Below are positions 57,188-64,000 of a DNA stretch of 64,000 nt, one piece after another (the first letter of the stretch is position 1; the number at the start of each line of letters is the position of its first letter). The position numbers and the translations under genes were made by a program. The notes below the pieces were generated by a model. The model saw nothing but the letters and a program-made list of their open reading frames with translations, made no database searches and was not told the DNA's origin. Source of the DNA: Phycicoccus sonneratiae (GTDB lineage Bacteria; Actinomycetota; Actinomycetes; Actinomycetales; Dermatophilaceae); the NCBI RefSeq assembly GCF_016887965.1, contig NZ_JAFDVD010000007.1, forward strand, positions 62,001-126,000, given 5' to 3'.

Positions 57188-57478
57188 CTAGGCCCCGGGG
57201 TGGGGCGCCCCCGGGCCGGGCGGCGCGGGCGGACCGGCCAGGGCGGCCCGCAGCCGACCCTCGTCGACCCGCCAGAAGTCGTGCTGCCGGCCGTCGACGA
57301 GGGTGACCGGCACCTCCTCGGACCAGCGCTCGAGCATCGCGGGGTCGGCGTCGACGTCGAGCTCCTGCCACCCGACGCCGAGGTCGGCGCACACCCGCTC
57401 GACGACCTCGCGGGCGACGTCGCACAGGTGGCACCCCGCGCGGCCGACGAGGGTGACCCGGACGGGCGTGGCGGCCAT
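57188..57478 (-). CDS. glutaredoxin family protein
   Basis: A 96-residue thioredoxin-fold protein. It begins VRVTLVGRAGCHLCDVAREV with redox motif CHLC at 17-20, and carries the cis-proline EEVPVTLVDGRQHDFWRVDEGRL. This is the short DUF836/glutaredoxin-like type found next to hemA in mycobacteria (Rv0508). The C terminus is proline-rich. It lies two bases after the acyltransferase gene and 159 bp before rex. Confidence 0.9.
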   Translation of the reverse strand: MAATPVRVTLVGRAGCHLCDVAREVVERVCADLGVGWQELDVDADPAMLERWSEEVPVTLVDGRQHDFWRVDEGRLRAALAGPPAPPGPGAPHPGA

Positions 57479-57480
57479 CG

Positions 57481-58968
57481 TCAGAAGAACACCGAGCGGC
57501 GCTGCATGAGCAGGGTGTAGAGGGTCTGCTGGATGGTCTCGCGCACCTGGTCGGTGAGGTCGAAGACGAGCATCGGGTCGTCGGCGGCGCCGTCCTCGTG
57601 CCCCTCGGTCTCGATGGGGGTGCCGAACTCGATGATCCACTTGCTCGGCAGCGGCACGAGCCCGAGCGGGCCGAGCCACGGGAAGGTCGGCGTGATCGGC
57701 GCGTACGGCAGGCCGAGCAGCCGGGCCAGGGTGCCCATGTTGCCGAGGATGGGCGCGATCTCCTCGGCGCCGACGACCGAGCACGGGACGATCGGCACGC
57801 CTGCGGCCAGCGCCGCCGAGACGAAGCCGCCCCGGCCGAAGCGCTGGAGCTTGTAGCGCTCGCTGAACGGCTTGCCGGTGCCCTTGAAGCCCTCGGGGAA
57901 GACGCCGACCAGCTCGCCGCGGGCGAAGAGCCGTTCCGCGTCGTCGTTGGTGGCCAGCGTGGAGCCGGAGCGACGGGCCATCGTCCCGACGAACGGGGTC
58001 TGGAAGACGAGGTCGGCCCCGAGCGCGCGCATCGTGCGATGGGCCGGGTGCTCGTCGTGGATGGCCAGCTGGACCATCAGCGAGTCGAGGGCCACGGTGC
58101 CCGAGTGGTTCGAGACGACGAGCGCGCCGCCCTCGGCCGGGATGTTCTCGATGCCCCGCACCTCGACCCGGAACCAGTGCCGGTACAGCGGCCGGAGCAT
58201 CGGGTAGAAGACGTGCTCGGTGAAGTGCTCGTCGTAGCCGAAGTCGTCGACGGTGTAGTCGCCGTCGAGGCGGCGGCGCAGGTAGGCCAGCACCTGGGCG
58301 ACCCGGCGCTCGACGTCCTCGGGGGCGACCCCGGCGGCCTCGGCGGCGACCCGCAGCGCGACGACGAGGGCCTCGACGAGGTCGGTGAGGTCGGGCACCG
58401 GCAGGCCGCTGCGGCCCGGGGCGTCCGAGATCGTGGGGTCGAGCGGCGGCGCGGCCTCCTCGACGGGCGGGGGCGGCGGCTCGGCGAGGCGCAGGTGCGG
58501 CCGGCGGGACTCGGCGTCGCGGCGGGCCTTCTCGCGCGGGGACAGGCGGGCCCGGCCGGTGCGCTCCCCCGCCTGGGTGGTCGCCCGGGCCGACGGGGCC
58601 GAGGTGACCCGCGGCGCGGGCCGGTGCTTGCGCCGGGCGGGGGTCGCCGGCGGCGCGGGGGCGGGCGGGGTGGGCTTCGACGCCGGAGCCGTCGCCGGCG
58701 TGGGCCTCGGGGTCGAGACCGTCGCCGGCGTCGCCGTCGCCGCGGTCTTCCGCGTCGCGGCCTTCCGCGTCGCGGCCTTCTTCGTCGTGGCCTTCGTCGT
58801 CGTGGCCTTCGTCGTCGTGGCCTTCGCGGCGGGCCGCCGCACCGGCGCCTCGGCCGCGGGCGCCTCCTGCACCGGGTCCGCGCCGATGAGCGGTGTCGTG
58901 CGGCGCCGGGCCCGCTCGCCGCCCGCCCGCGCCGCCCCGGCCGCGAGGGTGCCCCGTCGCGCGGCCAT
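57481..58968 (-). CDS. lysophospholipid acyltransferase family protein with basic repeat domain
   Basis: A 495-residue protein. Residues ~215-480 are a PlsC-type acyltransferase: VVSNHSGTVALD is the H-x4-D catalytic motif, VGVFPEGFKGTG the substrate-phosphate region, and VPIVPCSVVG the third block. Residues 1-190 are disordered, with Ala/Lys/Thr repeats (KATTTKATTTKATTKKAATR) and then a Pro/Ala-rich stretch. The repeat DNA is a 15-bp tandem array. Homologues (Rv0502-like) have the catalytic part. The stop is two bases before the glutaredoxin gene, and the start shares a base with the epimerase stop. Confidence 0.88.
   Translation of the reverse strand: MAARRGTLAAGAARAGGERARRRTTPLIGADPVQEAPAAEAPVRRPAAKATTTKATTTKATTKKAATRKAATRKTAATATPATVSTPRPTPATAPASKPTPPAPAPPATPARRKHRPAPRVTSAPSARATTQAGERTGRARLSPREKARRDAESRRPHLRLAEPPPPPVEEAAPPLDPTISDAPGRSGLPVPDLTDLVEALVVALRVAAEAAGVAPEDVERRVAQVLAYLRRRLDGDYTVDDFGYDEHFTEHVFYPMLRPLYRHWFRVEVRGIENIPAEGGALVVSNHSGTVALDSLMVQLAIHDEHPAHRTMRALGADLVFQTPFVGTMARRSGSTLATNDDAERLFARGELVGVFPEGFKGTGKPFSERYKLQRFGRGGFVSAALAAGVPIVPCSVVGAEEIAPILGNMGTLARLLGLPYAPITPTFPWLGPLGLVPLPSKWIIEFGTPIETEGHEDGAADDPMLVFDLTDQVRETIQQTLYTLLMQRRSVFF
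58752..58826. repeat. five tandem 15-bp units in the acyltransferase gene
   Basis: Units such as TCGTCGTGGCCTTCG occur three times exactly (58782-58826), preceded by two variants with GCGTCGCGG. Each encodes five residues of the Lys/Ala/Thr-rich region. Copy number could vary by slippage. Confidence 0.85.
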
Positions 58969-60017
58969 CAGCGACCGCTCCCCGCGCCGAGGGCCCGCAG
59001 CACGGCCTGGCTGGCGGTGCCGGCGACCCCGCTGACGGCGTCGGACAGCACCGACCCGCCGGGCACGGCCGGGCCGAGGGTCGCGGCGAAGGCCTCGAAG
59101 GCCTCGCGCGTCGTGAACCGCGGCGTGAACCCGAGCTCGTCGCGCATCCGCGTCGTGTCGAGGCCGCGGCCGAAGGCGAGGAAGGACATCTGGTCGGGCG
59201 AGAAGTCGGCGAGCCCGAGCCGCTTGGTCATCCCGCCGACGAAACCCGCGGTGTTGAGCGGCAGCGGCAGCACCGGCCGTCCGGCGAGCGCGGCGGCCTG
59301 GAGGACCGTGACGACGCCGTCACCCGCGACGTTGACCACGCCCGTGGTCGAGCCCGCGCCGCCGAGGACGAGGGCGTCGATGGCGTCGTCCTCGTGGAGG
59401 AACTGCATCCGGGCGTCGTAGCCGAGCGGCACGGGGATGACCGGCATCGAGAAGTAGTCGGTGATCGAGGTGCGGATGCGCGGACCGATGACGTTGGCCA
59501 GGCGCAGCATGAGGATCTCGGTGTCGGGGCGGCGGCGCGCGAAGCCGCGGACGTAGCCCTCGACCTCGATGGAGTCCTTGCCGAAGCCGCCGCTCGGGGT
59601 GCGCCGGGCCCCCATGTCCTCGGTGAACATCGCCGGGTCCCGCGGGGTCGAGCCGTACACCGCCGCCGAGGACTTGACGACGAGCCGGCGCACGGTGGAG
59701 GACTTCTGGCACGCCGCGAGCAGCTGCATCGTGCCGATGACGTTGATCTCCTTCTGCGGGGTGCGCCCCCCGACGAAGGTCGGCGTCGCGATGACGTTCA
59801 TGTGGACGACGGTGTCGACCCCGGCCGAGTCGATGACCCGGCCGATCATCGGGTTGCGGATGTCGGCCCGGACGAACTCGACGCCGCCGATGTCGTGCGG
59901 GGGCGGGATGACGTCGACGCCGACGACGTGGTCGACCCCCGGCTCGAGCGCGATGCGGCGCGCGAGGAGCCCCCCGAGGTACCGGGACACCCCCGTGACC
60001 AGAACCACCCGCGCCAC
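58968..60017 (-). CDS. NAD-dependent epimerase/dehydratase (SDR family)
   Basis: A 349-residue extended SDR. It starts VVLVTGVSRYLGGLLARRI, a variant of the TGxxGxxG nucleotide motif with Ser-Arg-Tyr in the loop. It has GVDTVVHMNVIATP and VKSSAAVYGS; the usual YxxxK is replaced by FGKDSIEVEGYVRGF, so the catalytic tyrosine is not where expected. Mycobacterial GalE2/Rv0501 is the likely relative. The GTG start at 60017 has AAGGAG upstream. Its position beside the acyltransferase gene is conserved; the sugar or lipid substrate is unknown. Confidence 0.83.
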   Translation of the reverse strand: MARVVLVTGVSRYLGGLLARRIALEPGVDHVVGVDVIPPPHDIGGVEFVRADIRNPMIGRVIDSAGVDTVVHMNVIATPTFVGGRTPQKEINVIGTMQLLAACQKSSTVRRLVVKSSAAVYGSTPRDPAMFTEDMGARRTPSGGFGKDSIEVEGYVRGFARRRPDTEILMLRLANVIGPRIRTSITDYFSMPVIPVPLGYDARMQFLHEDDAIDALVLGGAGSTTGVVNVAGDGVVTVLQAAALAGRPVLPLPLNTAGFVGGMTKRLGLADFSPDQMSFLAFGRGLDTTRMRDELGFTPRFTTREAFEAFAATLGPAVPGGSVLSDAVSGVAGTASQAVLRALGAGSGR

Positions 60018-60105
60018 GCCTGCTCCTTCACGCCGTTCCTGGGTCCGACCCTACCCACTGCCCCCGCCGCCGCGTCACCCCGCCGGAGGGTGCGGGGACG
60101 ACAAA

Positions 60106-60129
60106 GGCCCCCGGCTCGAGCCGGGGACC
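60106..60129 (-). terminator. terminator after the bS22 gene
   Basis: A 24-nt near-perfect palindrome (GGCCCCCGGCT / AGCCGGGGACC) lies 26 bp beyond the bS22 stop; on the minus strand it is followed by TTTG. One mismatch in the stem. Confidence 0.6.
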
Positions 60130-60154
60130 TTCGACGATCAGCGGTGACGCGGGG

Positions 60155-60253
60155 TCACTTCTTGTTGCGACGCTGGTGACGCGTCTTGCGCAGCAGCTTG
60201 CGGTGCTTCTTCTTGGCCATCCGCTTGCGCCGCTTCTTGATGACAGAACCCAT
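60155..60253 (-). CDS. small ribosomal subunit protein bS22 (AURKAIP1/COX24 domain)
   Basis: A 32-residue, very basic protein (MGSVIKKRRKRMAKKKHRKL, then LRKTRHQRRNKK). It is nearly identical in pattern to the bS22 protein seen on mycobacterial ribosomes near the decoding centre. GAGGA lies seven bases before the ATG at 60253 and a strong hairpin follows. The position between the excisionase-like gene and the epimerase gene matches Rv0500A-Rv0500B-Rv0501. Easily missed because of its length. Confidence 0.9.
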   Translation of the reverse strand: MGSVIKKRRKRMAKKKHRKLLRKTRHQRRNKK

Positions 60254-60380
60254 GGGTGTTCCTCACGGTGGTACTGGGGGTGCGGCGGCCCACCCTACCG
60301 GCAGGCACGCGTGCCCCCCAAACCGCACCCGGGTCGGCGACCTACGATGGGGTCCGGCACCACGGCGCGAGAGGAACCTC

Positions 60381-61058
60381 ATGAGCGACACGACGGTCGA
60401 CACGGGTCGGTCCGGACCCGACGACGTCGAGGACGACCTCGACGACGTCGTCCTGCCCGGACGGCAGCACACCCCCGGCTTCGTCTTCGGGGAGATGCTC
60501 CTCTTCGCGGCCCTCAGCCTGCTCGCCTCCTTCGTCCTCAGCGTCGACGCCATCAAGATCGCCGAGAACCCGGACGTCATCCTCGGCTGCTCGATCAACT
60601 CGGTCCTCGACTGCGCGCGGGTCGGCGCCTCCTGGCAGGCCCACGTCCTCGGGTTCCCCAACGCCTTCATCGGCCTCGTCGCCGAGCCGGTCGTCATGAC
60701 GATCGCCGTCGCGTCGCTCGCCGGGACCCGCTTCCCCCGCTGGTTCATGTTCACGGCGAACGTCGTCTACTTCCTCGGTGTCGTCTTCGCCTACTGGCTG
60801 CTCTGGCAGTCGACCTTCGAGATCGGCGCCCTGTGCCCCTGGTGCCTGCTCGTCACGGTCTCGACGACCTTCGTCTTCGTCTCGATGACGCACTGGAACG
60901 TCCTCCACGACAACCTCTACCTGCCGGCCGGCGTGCAGGCCCGCGCCTTCTCGGCCGTCGCCAAGGGCTACCTCATGGCCGGCCTCGTCATCTGGCTGAC
61001 GCTCGTGCTGGCCTTCGAGGTCGTCAAGTGGGGCCCGCGGCTGCTCTCGCTCGGCTGA
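60381..61058 (+). CDS. vitamin K epoxide reductase (VKOR) family protein
   Basis: A 225-residue membrane protein with about five helices. Cys70 and Cys78 in the first extracytoplasmic loop (LGCSINSVLDCARVG) and the redox pair CPWC (Cys152/Cys155) are the four VKOR cysteines. Bacterial VKORs reoxidise DsbA-like proteins and pass electrons to menaquinone, which fits a window full of menaquinone genes. The first 30 residues are acidic and cytosolic. AGAGGAA precedes the ATG at 60381. No DsbA partner is adjacent. Confidence 0.92.
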   Translation: MSDTTVDTGRSGPDDVEDDLDDVVLPGRQHTPGFVFGEMLLFAALSLLASFVLSVDAIKIAENPDVILGCSINSVLDCARVGASWQAHVLGFPNAFIGLVAEPVVMTIAVASLAGTRFPRWFMFTANVVYFLGVVFAYWLLWQSTFEIGALCPWCLLVTVSTTFVFVSMTHWNVLHDNLYLPAGVQARAFSAVAKGYLMAGLVIWLTLVLAFEVVKWGPRLLSLG

Positions 61059-61076
61059 CCGGCCGCCCCTTCGCGA

Positions 61077-61090
61077 CCGGGTGGTCCCGG
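61077..61090. terminator. short hairpin between convergent genes
   Basis: CCGGG (61077-61081) pairs with CCCGG (61086-61090) over TGGT, between the VKOR stop (61058) and the excisionase-like stop (61093). Confidence 0.3.
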
Positions 61091-61092
61091 GA

Positions 61093-61293
61093 TCAGGCGG
61101 TGTCGACGAACGAGCTGCGGAGGTAGGTGTGCACCTCGTCCTCCGGGACGCGGAACGACCGACCGACCCGGATCGCCGGCAGCTCGCCGGCGTGGACCAT
61201 GCGGTAGACCGTCATCTTCGAGACGCGCATGATCGTGGCGACCTCGGCGACGGTGAGGAACCGCACCTCGCCGAGCTGACGCTCCGTGGACAT
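61093..61293 (-). CDS. excisionase-like helix-turn-helix DNA-binding protein
   Basis: A 66-residue MerR/excisionase-type winged-helix protein: FLTVAEVATIMRVSKMTVYR is the helix-turn-helix, followed by MVHAGELPAIRVGRSFRVPE for the wing, and DEVHTYLRSSFVDTA. It is the counterpart of mycobacterial Rv0500A and distantly resembles BldC. It is too small to carry a ligand domain, so it probably acts as an architectural or cooperative regulator. The ATG at 61293 gives MSTERQLGEV; a good sigma70-type promoter lies upstream. Confidence 0.88.
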   Translation of the reverse strand: MSTERQLGEVRFLTVAEVATIMRVSKMTVYRMVHAGELPAIRVGRSFRVPEDEVHTYLRSSFVDTA

Positions 61294-61364
61294 CGTGACC
61301 TCGATCTTCTGCTCTCCGCAGCGCCGGATGACCCCGGCTTGGCTCCCTGCGTCGTGCTGTCGCA

Positions 61365-61393
61365 ACCATAGGGGCAGTTGTGACCACTGTGAA
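61365..61393 (-). promoter_or_regulatory. sigma70-type promoter of the excisionase-like gene
   Basis: On the minus strand TTCACA (61388-61393) and TATGGT (61365-61370) are separated by 17 bp, matching 5/6 and 4/6 of the consensus. The predicted start near 61358 leaves a leader of about 65 nt. Confidence 0.55.
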
Positions 61394-61495
61394 GGGGAAC
61401 GGACGGAAATACCTCCGGATGTCCAGCCGACACGCCGAACGGACGGCGCCGAATGAGGCGTGTCGGCGCCGATGGGACGACCCGGGGGCCGCTGC

Positions 61496-62686
61496 TCAGT
61501 CGAACCAGGGGTCGAGGCCGTGGAGCGGGAAGACGGCCTGCCGGGTGGCGAAGACGGACCGGTCGACCGGGCTCTCGGGGTTGTGCCCCATCCCCCACGG
61601 CTGCACCCAGATCGGCAGCCGGTCGGCCGGCAGGTCACCCATCCGGCGCGGGCCGGGGCGCCCGAGCAGGCTCTGCACGTGGTCGCGCCACTCCTGCGGC
61701 ACCTCGGTGGTGACGTCGACGGGGCAGTGCGCGGCGATCGCGGTGAGGTGGGTCCACGACCGCGGCACGACGTCGACGAGCTCGTAGCCCCCGCCGCCGA
61801 GCGCCACCCACCGGCCGCCGCACACCTCGTGGGCGAGCGAGTGCAGCTCGTCGTGGGCCCGGCGCTGGGCGTCGACGGTGATCGCGAGGTGGGCGAGCGG
61901 GTCCTCGAGGTGGGTGTCGCACCCGTGCTGGGTGACGAGCACGTCGGGGGCGAAGGCCCGCACGAGCGGCGGCACGACGGCGTCGATCGCGCGCAGCCAC
62001 GAGGCATCGCTCGTGCCGGGCGGCAGCGCGACGTTCGCCACGCTGCCCCGCGCGTCCGGTCCGCCGACGTCGCCGGGCCAGCCGGTGCCGGGGAAGAGGT
62101 GCTGGCCGCTCTCGTGGAGGGAGACCGTGAGCACGCGCGGGTCGTTCCAGAAGACCCGCTCGACGCCGTCGCCGTGGTGGACGTCGATGTCGACGTAGGC
62201 GACCCGCTCGGCACCGTGGTCGAGGAGCCACTGGATGCCGACGGCGATGTCGTTGTAGATGCAGAAGCCGGCGGCGTGCGTGCGCATCGCGTGGTGGAGG
62301 CCGCCGCAGTAGTTGACCCCGTGCTCGGCCTCGCCCTCCCACACCCGCCGGCAGACCTCGACCGTGCCCTGGACGATGCGTGCCGACGCCTCGTGCATGC
62401 CAGCGAAGGCCGGGTCGTCGTCGGTGCCGAGGCCGCGGTGCACGTCGGCGCGGCTCGGGTCGGCCGAGGCCGCCCGGACCGCGGCGACGTAGGCCGGGTC
62501 GTGCACGGTGGTCAGCAGGTGGTCGTCGGCGACGTCGGGGCGGACGACGTCGACGTGGTCGAGGACCCCGAGCGATCGGGCGAGGCGGGTGGTGAGGTCG
62601 AGGCGCACGGGGCGCATCGGGTGGTCCGGCCCGAAGTCGTAGGCGGTGAACACGTCATCCCAGATGACGCTCGTCCGTGGGGCCAT
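61496..62686 (-). CDS. acuC: acetoin utilisation protein AcuC (class I deacetylase fold)
   Basis: A 396-residue deacetylase of the arginase/HDAC superfamily. Zinc and catalytic elements are all present: YCGGLHHAMRTHAAGFCIYND with the tandem histidines, VAYVDIDVHHGDGVERVF for the metal ligands, VTQHGCDTHLEDPLAHL, and LGGGGYELVDVVPRSW. AcuC relatives deacetylate acetyl-CoA synthetase. The ATG at 62686 follows a TAGCGT hexamer by six bases. It is divergent from the TrkA-type gene. No acetyl-CoA synthetase or acetyltransferase acuA partner is adjacent. Confidence 0.93.
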   Translation of the reverse strand: MAPRTSVIWDDVFTAYDFGPDHPMRPVRLDLTTRLARSLGVLDHVDVVRPDVADDHLLTTVHDPAYVAAVRAASADPSRADVHRGLGTDDDPAFAGMHEASARIVQGTVEVCRRVWEGEAEHGVNYCGGLHHAMRTHAAGFCIYNDIAVGIQWLLDHGAERVAYVDIDVHHGDGVERVFWNDPRVLTVSLHESGQHLFPGTGWPGDVGGPDARGSVANVALPPGTSDASWLRAIDAVVPPLVRAFAPDVLVTQHGCDTHLEDPLAHLAITVDAQRRAHDELHSLAHEVCGGRWVALGGGGYELVDVVPRSWTHLTAIAAHCPVDVTTEVPQEWRDHVQSLLGRPGPRRMGDLPADRLPIWVQPWGMGHNPESPVDRSVFATRQAVFPLHGLDPWFD

Positions 62687-62692
62687 GGCTGC

Positions 62693-62698
62693 ACGCTA
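62693..62698 (-). promoter_or_regulatory. -10-like hexamer of acuC
   Basis: TAGCGT on the minus strand ends six bases before the ATG at 62686. There is no ribosome site; probably leaderless. Confidence 0.4.
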
Positions 62699-62757
62699 CT
62701 CGGTGCCCCGCTCGTGGCAGGCTGGCCCCGACCGACCCCACACCGGGAGGACACACG

Positions 62758-63426
62758 ATGGGCAAGAGCGCGCACGGCGACGGCGAGGTCCTCGTCATCG
62801 GGCTGGGACGCTTCGGCGCCGCGGCCGCCCTCGAGCTGCGCCGCCTGGGGCACAAGGTGACCGCCATCGAGAAGGACGGCTTCCTCGCCGAGAAGTTCCT
62901 CGGCCGGATCGCCCACGTCGTCCACGGCGACGCGAGCGACGTCGGCGTCATCCGCGACGCCAAGGCCGGCCGCTTCGGCATCGCCGTCGTCGCGATCGGC
63001 TCGTCGGTGGAGGCCTCGGTGCTCGCCGCCGCCAACCTCGTCGACGCCGGGGTGCCGGCCATCTGGGCCAAGGCCCTCTCCCCCGAGCACGCGCGCATCC
63101 TCGACCGGATCGGGGTGCAGCACATCGTCCGTCCCGAGGCCGACACCGGCCGGCGGGTGGCCCACCTCGTCGGCGGCCGGATGCAGGACTACATCGAGTT
63201 CGACGACGGCTTCGCCATCGTCAAGATGCGCCCGCCCACGGAGACCGTCGGGTTCACGTTGGAGCAGAGCGCGATCCGCAGCAAGTACGGGGTCACCGTC
63301 GTCGGCGTCAAGGCGCCCGGCGAGGACTTCACGTACGCCGTGCCGTCGACGAAGGTGTCGGCGCACGACGTGCTCATCGTCAGCGGCCCGACGACCCTCA
63401 TCGAGCGGCTCGCCGCCCGGCCGTAG
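62758..63426 (+). CDS. TrkA-type potassium channel regulatory protein
   Basis: A 222-residue soluble protein with an N-terminal RCK/TrkA-N Rossmann domain (VLVIGLGRFGAAAALELRRLG, VVHGDASDVGVIRDAKAG, AKALSPEHARILDRIGVQHIVRPE) and a C-terminal TrkA-C domain (GFTLEQSAIRSKYGVTVVGVK, VSAHDVLIVSG). It gates a potassium channel or transporter in response to nucleotides. This is the single-copy KtrA/CeoB-like form. Its membrane partner is not in the window. GGGAGG lies seven bases before the ATG at 62758. Confidence 0.92.
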   Translation: MGKSAHGDGEVLVIGLGRFGAAAALELRRLGHKVTAIEKDGFLAEKFLGRIAHVVHGDASDVGVIRDAKAGRFGIAVVAIGSSVEASVLAAANLVDAGVPAIWAKALSPEHARILDRIGVQHIVRPEADTGRRVAHLVGGRMQDYIEFDDGFAIVKMRPPTETVGFTLEQSAIRSKYGVTVVGVKAPGEDFTYAVPSTKVSAHDVLIVSGPTTLIERLAARP

Positions 63427-63447
63427 CCGGTGGTGGTGCCCCCGGCC

Positions 63448-63975
63448 TCAGAGGCTGGGGATGCCGCCGCGGTCGCCGCCGAGGGGGAGGGTCATCGCGA
63501 CCTCCTCCTCGCCGTCGTCCTCGGAGACGACGCGCATCGGCCGGCGCAGCCCCGTGGGGCGGAACCCGAAGCCGCTCGCGAAGGCCACGGCGCGGCCGTT
63601 GTCGGTGCCGACCCAGTAGTAGAGCTGGGCGCGGCCCTGCTCGGCCGCGACCTGCGCGCCGGCGCGCACGAGGGCGGTGGCCACCCCGGAGCCGCGGGCC
63701 TCGGGGCGGACGAAGAGGCCGAACAGCTGGGCGGCCTCCGGCTTCTGCGGACCGACCTCGCCGACGCTCGCGATGCCGACCGGCTCGCCGTCGACCTCCG
63801 CCAGCAGGCGGGTCGAGCGTTCCATCCGGTCGCGCCAGAACTGTTCGGGCTCGGCCTCCTCGTCGGCGTGCGTCGCGACGAACGCGTCCGGTGACTCGGC
63901 GAGGGCGGTGAGGCGCACGGAGCGGTACTGCTCCCAGTCCTCGACGCCCAGGGGGCGCACCGTGATGTCGCTCAT
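63448..63975 (-). CDS. GNAT family N-acetyltransferase
   Basis: A 175-residue GNAT protein. After ITVRPLGVEDWEQYRSVRLTAL it has DAFVATHADEEAEPEQFWRDRM, an insertion typical of the YhhY/PhnO-like group. Then come EVDGEPVGIASVGEVG, the acetyl-CoA motif LFVRPEARGSGVATALVRAGA, and NGRAVAFASGFGFRPTGLRRP. The substrate is unknown. It converges on the TrkA-type gene with a 21-bp gap. Confidence 0.88.
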   Translation of the reverse strand: MSDITVRPLGVEDWEQYRSVRLTALAESPDAFVATHADEEAEPEQFWRDRMERSTRLLAEVDGEPVGIASVGEVGPQKPEAAQLFGLFVRPEARGSGVATALVRAGAQVAAEQGRAQLYYWVGTDNGRAVAFASGFGFRPTGLRRPMRVVSEDDGEEEVAMTLPLGGDRGGIPSL

Positions 63976-64000
63976 GGCACGTCACTCTCCCACGACACCC

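Overview
This 64-kb window is chromosomal DNA from a very GC-rich actinobacterium. Coding is dense, with many GTG starts, and almost every same-strand neighbour overlaps by 1-8 bases (ATGA, GTGA or TGATG junctions). Lineage markers are a mycothione reductase, the rex-hemA-hemC-hemD-hemB order, a 32-residue bS22 ribosomal protein and a MenJ-like quinone reductase. A member of Micrococcales (for example Intrasporangiaceae) would fit, but the family is a guess. From memory, the gene order from about 24.7 to 61.3 kb runs, in reverse, much like Rv0500A-Rv0562 of Mycobacterium tuberculosis. I saw no tRNA, rRNA, CRISPR array, insertion sequence or prophage.

Layout. 1-7.1 kb: mixed metabolic genes (cut-off alpha/beta hydrolase, acetyltransferase, VOC protein, DUF1508 protein, aldo/keto reductase, lactone oxidase overlapping a PLP aldolase, MFS transporter). 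7.1-24.5 kb: one minus-strand operon with the complete 14-subunit NADH:quinone oxidoreductase (nuoA to nuoN) and, coupled at its end, a polyprenyl diphosphate synthase for the quinone side chain. 24.7-41.4 kb: menaquinone genes menG, menF, menJ, menD, menC, menB, menE and menA, interspersed with a WXG100-like/hydrolase pair, mycothione reductase, a VOC protein, an Nramp-like transporter and a frameshifted fatty-acid transporter. 41.4-41.7 kb: a non-coding block of repeated stem-loops. 41.7-46.1 kb: System II cytochrome c maturation (ccsB, resB, ccdA, resA). 46.1-51.5 kb: hemL plus an accessory patch (MarR/YceI pair, DUF1203 protein, orphan AztD-like zinc chaperone behind a Fur-family box). 51.5-57.5 kb: rex-hemACDB operon and a glutaredoxin. 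57.5-64 kb: acyltransferase, epimerase, bS22, VKOR-family protein, excisionase-like regulator, AcuC, TrkA-type protein and a second acetyltransferase.

The core genes form one respiratory programme. Complex I reduces menaquinone, whose head group and tail are made by genes on either side. Heme and cytochrome c assembly genes follow. Rex, which senses NADH/NAD+, is encoded here; its operator-like sequences lie upstream of rex-hem and upstream of nuoA.

The most interesting material is non-coding or accessory: the repeated palindromes at 41.4 kb, paired 25-bp repeats at 26.9 kb, a recurring layout in which a -10-like hexamer lies 5-7 bases before the start codon, the WXG100-like/hydrolase pair, the AztD gene with its operator on the -10, the structured rex leader, and low-complexity extensions on NuoE and the acyltransferase. 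No clearly new multi-gene system is evident.
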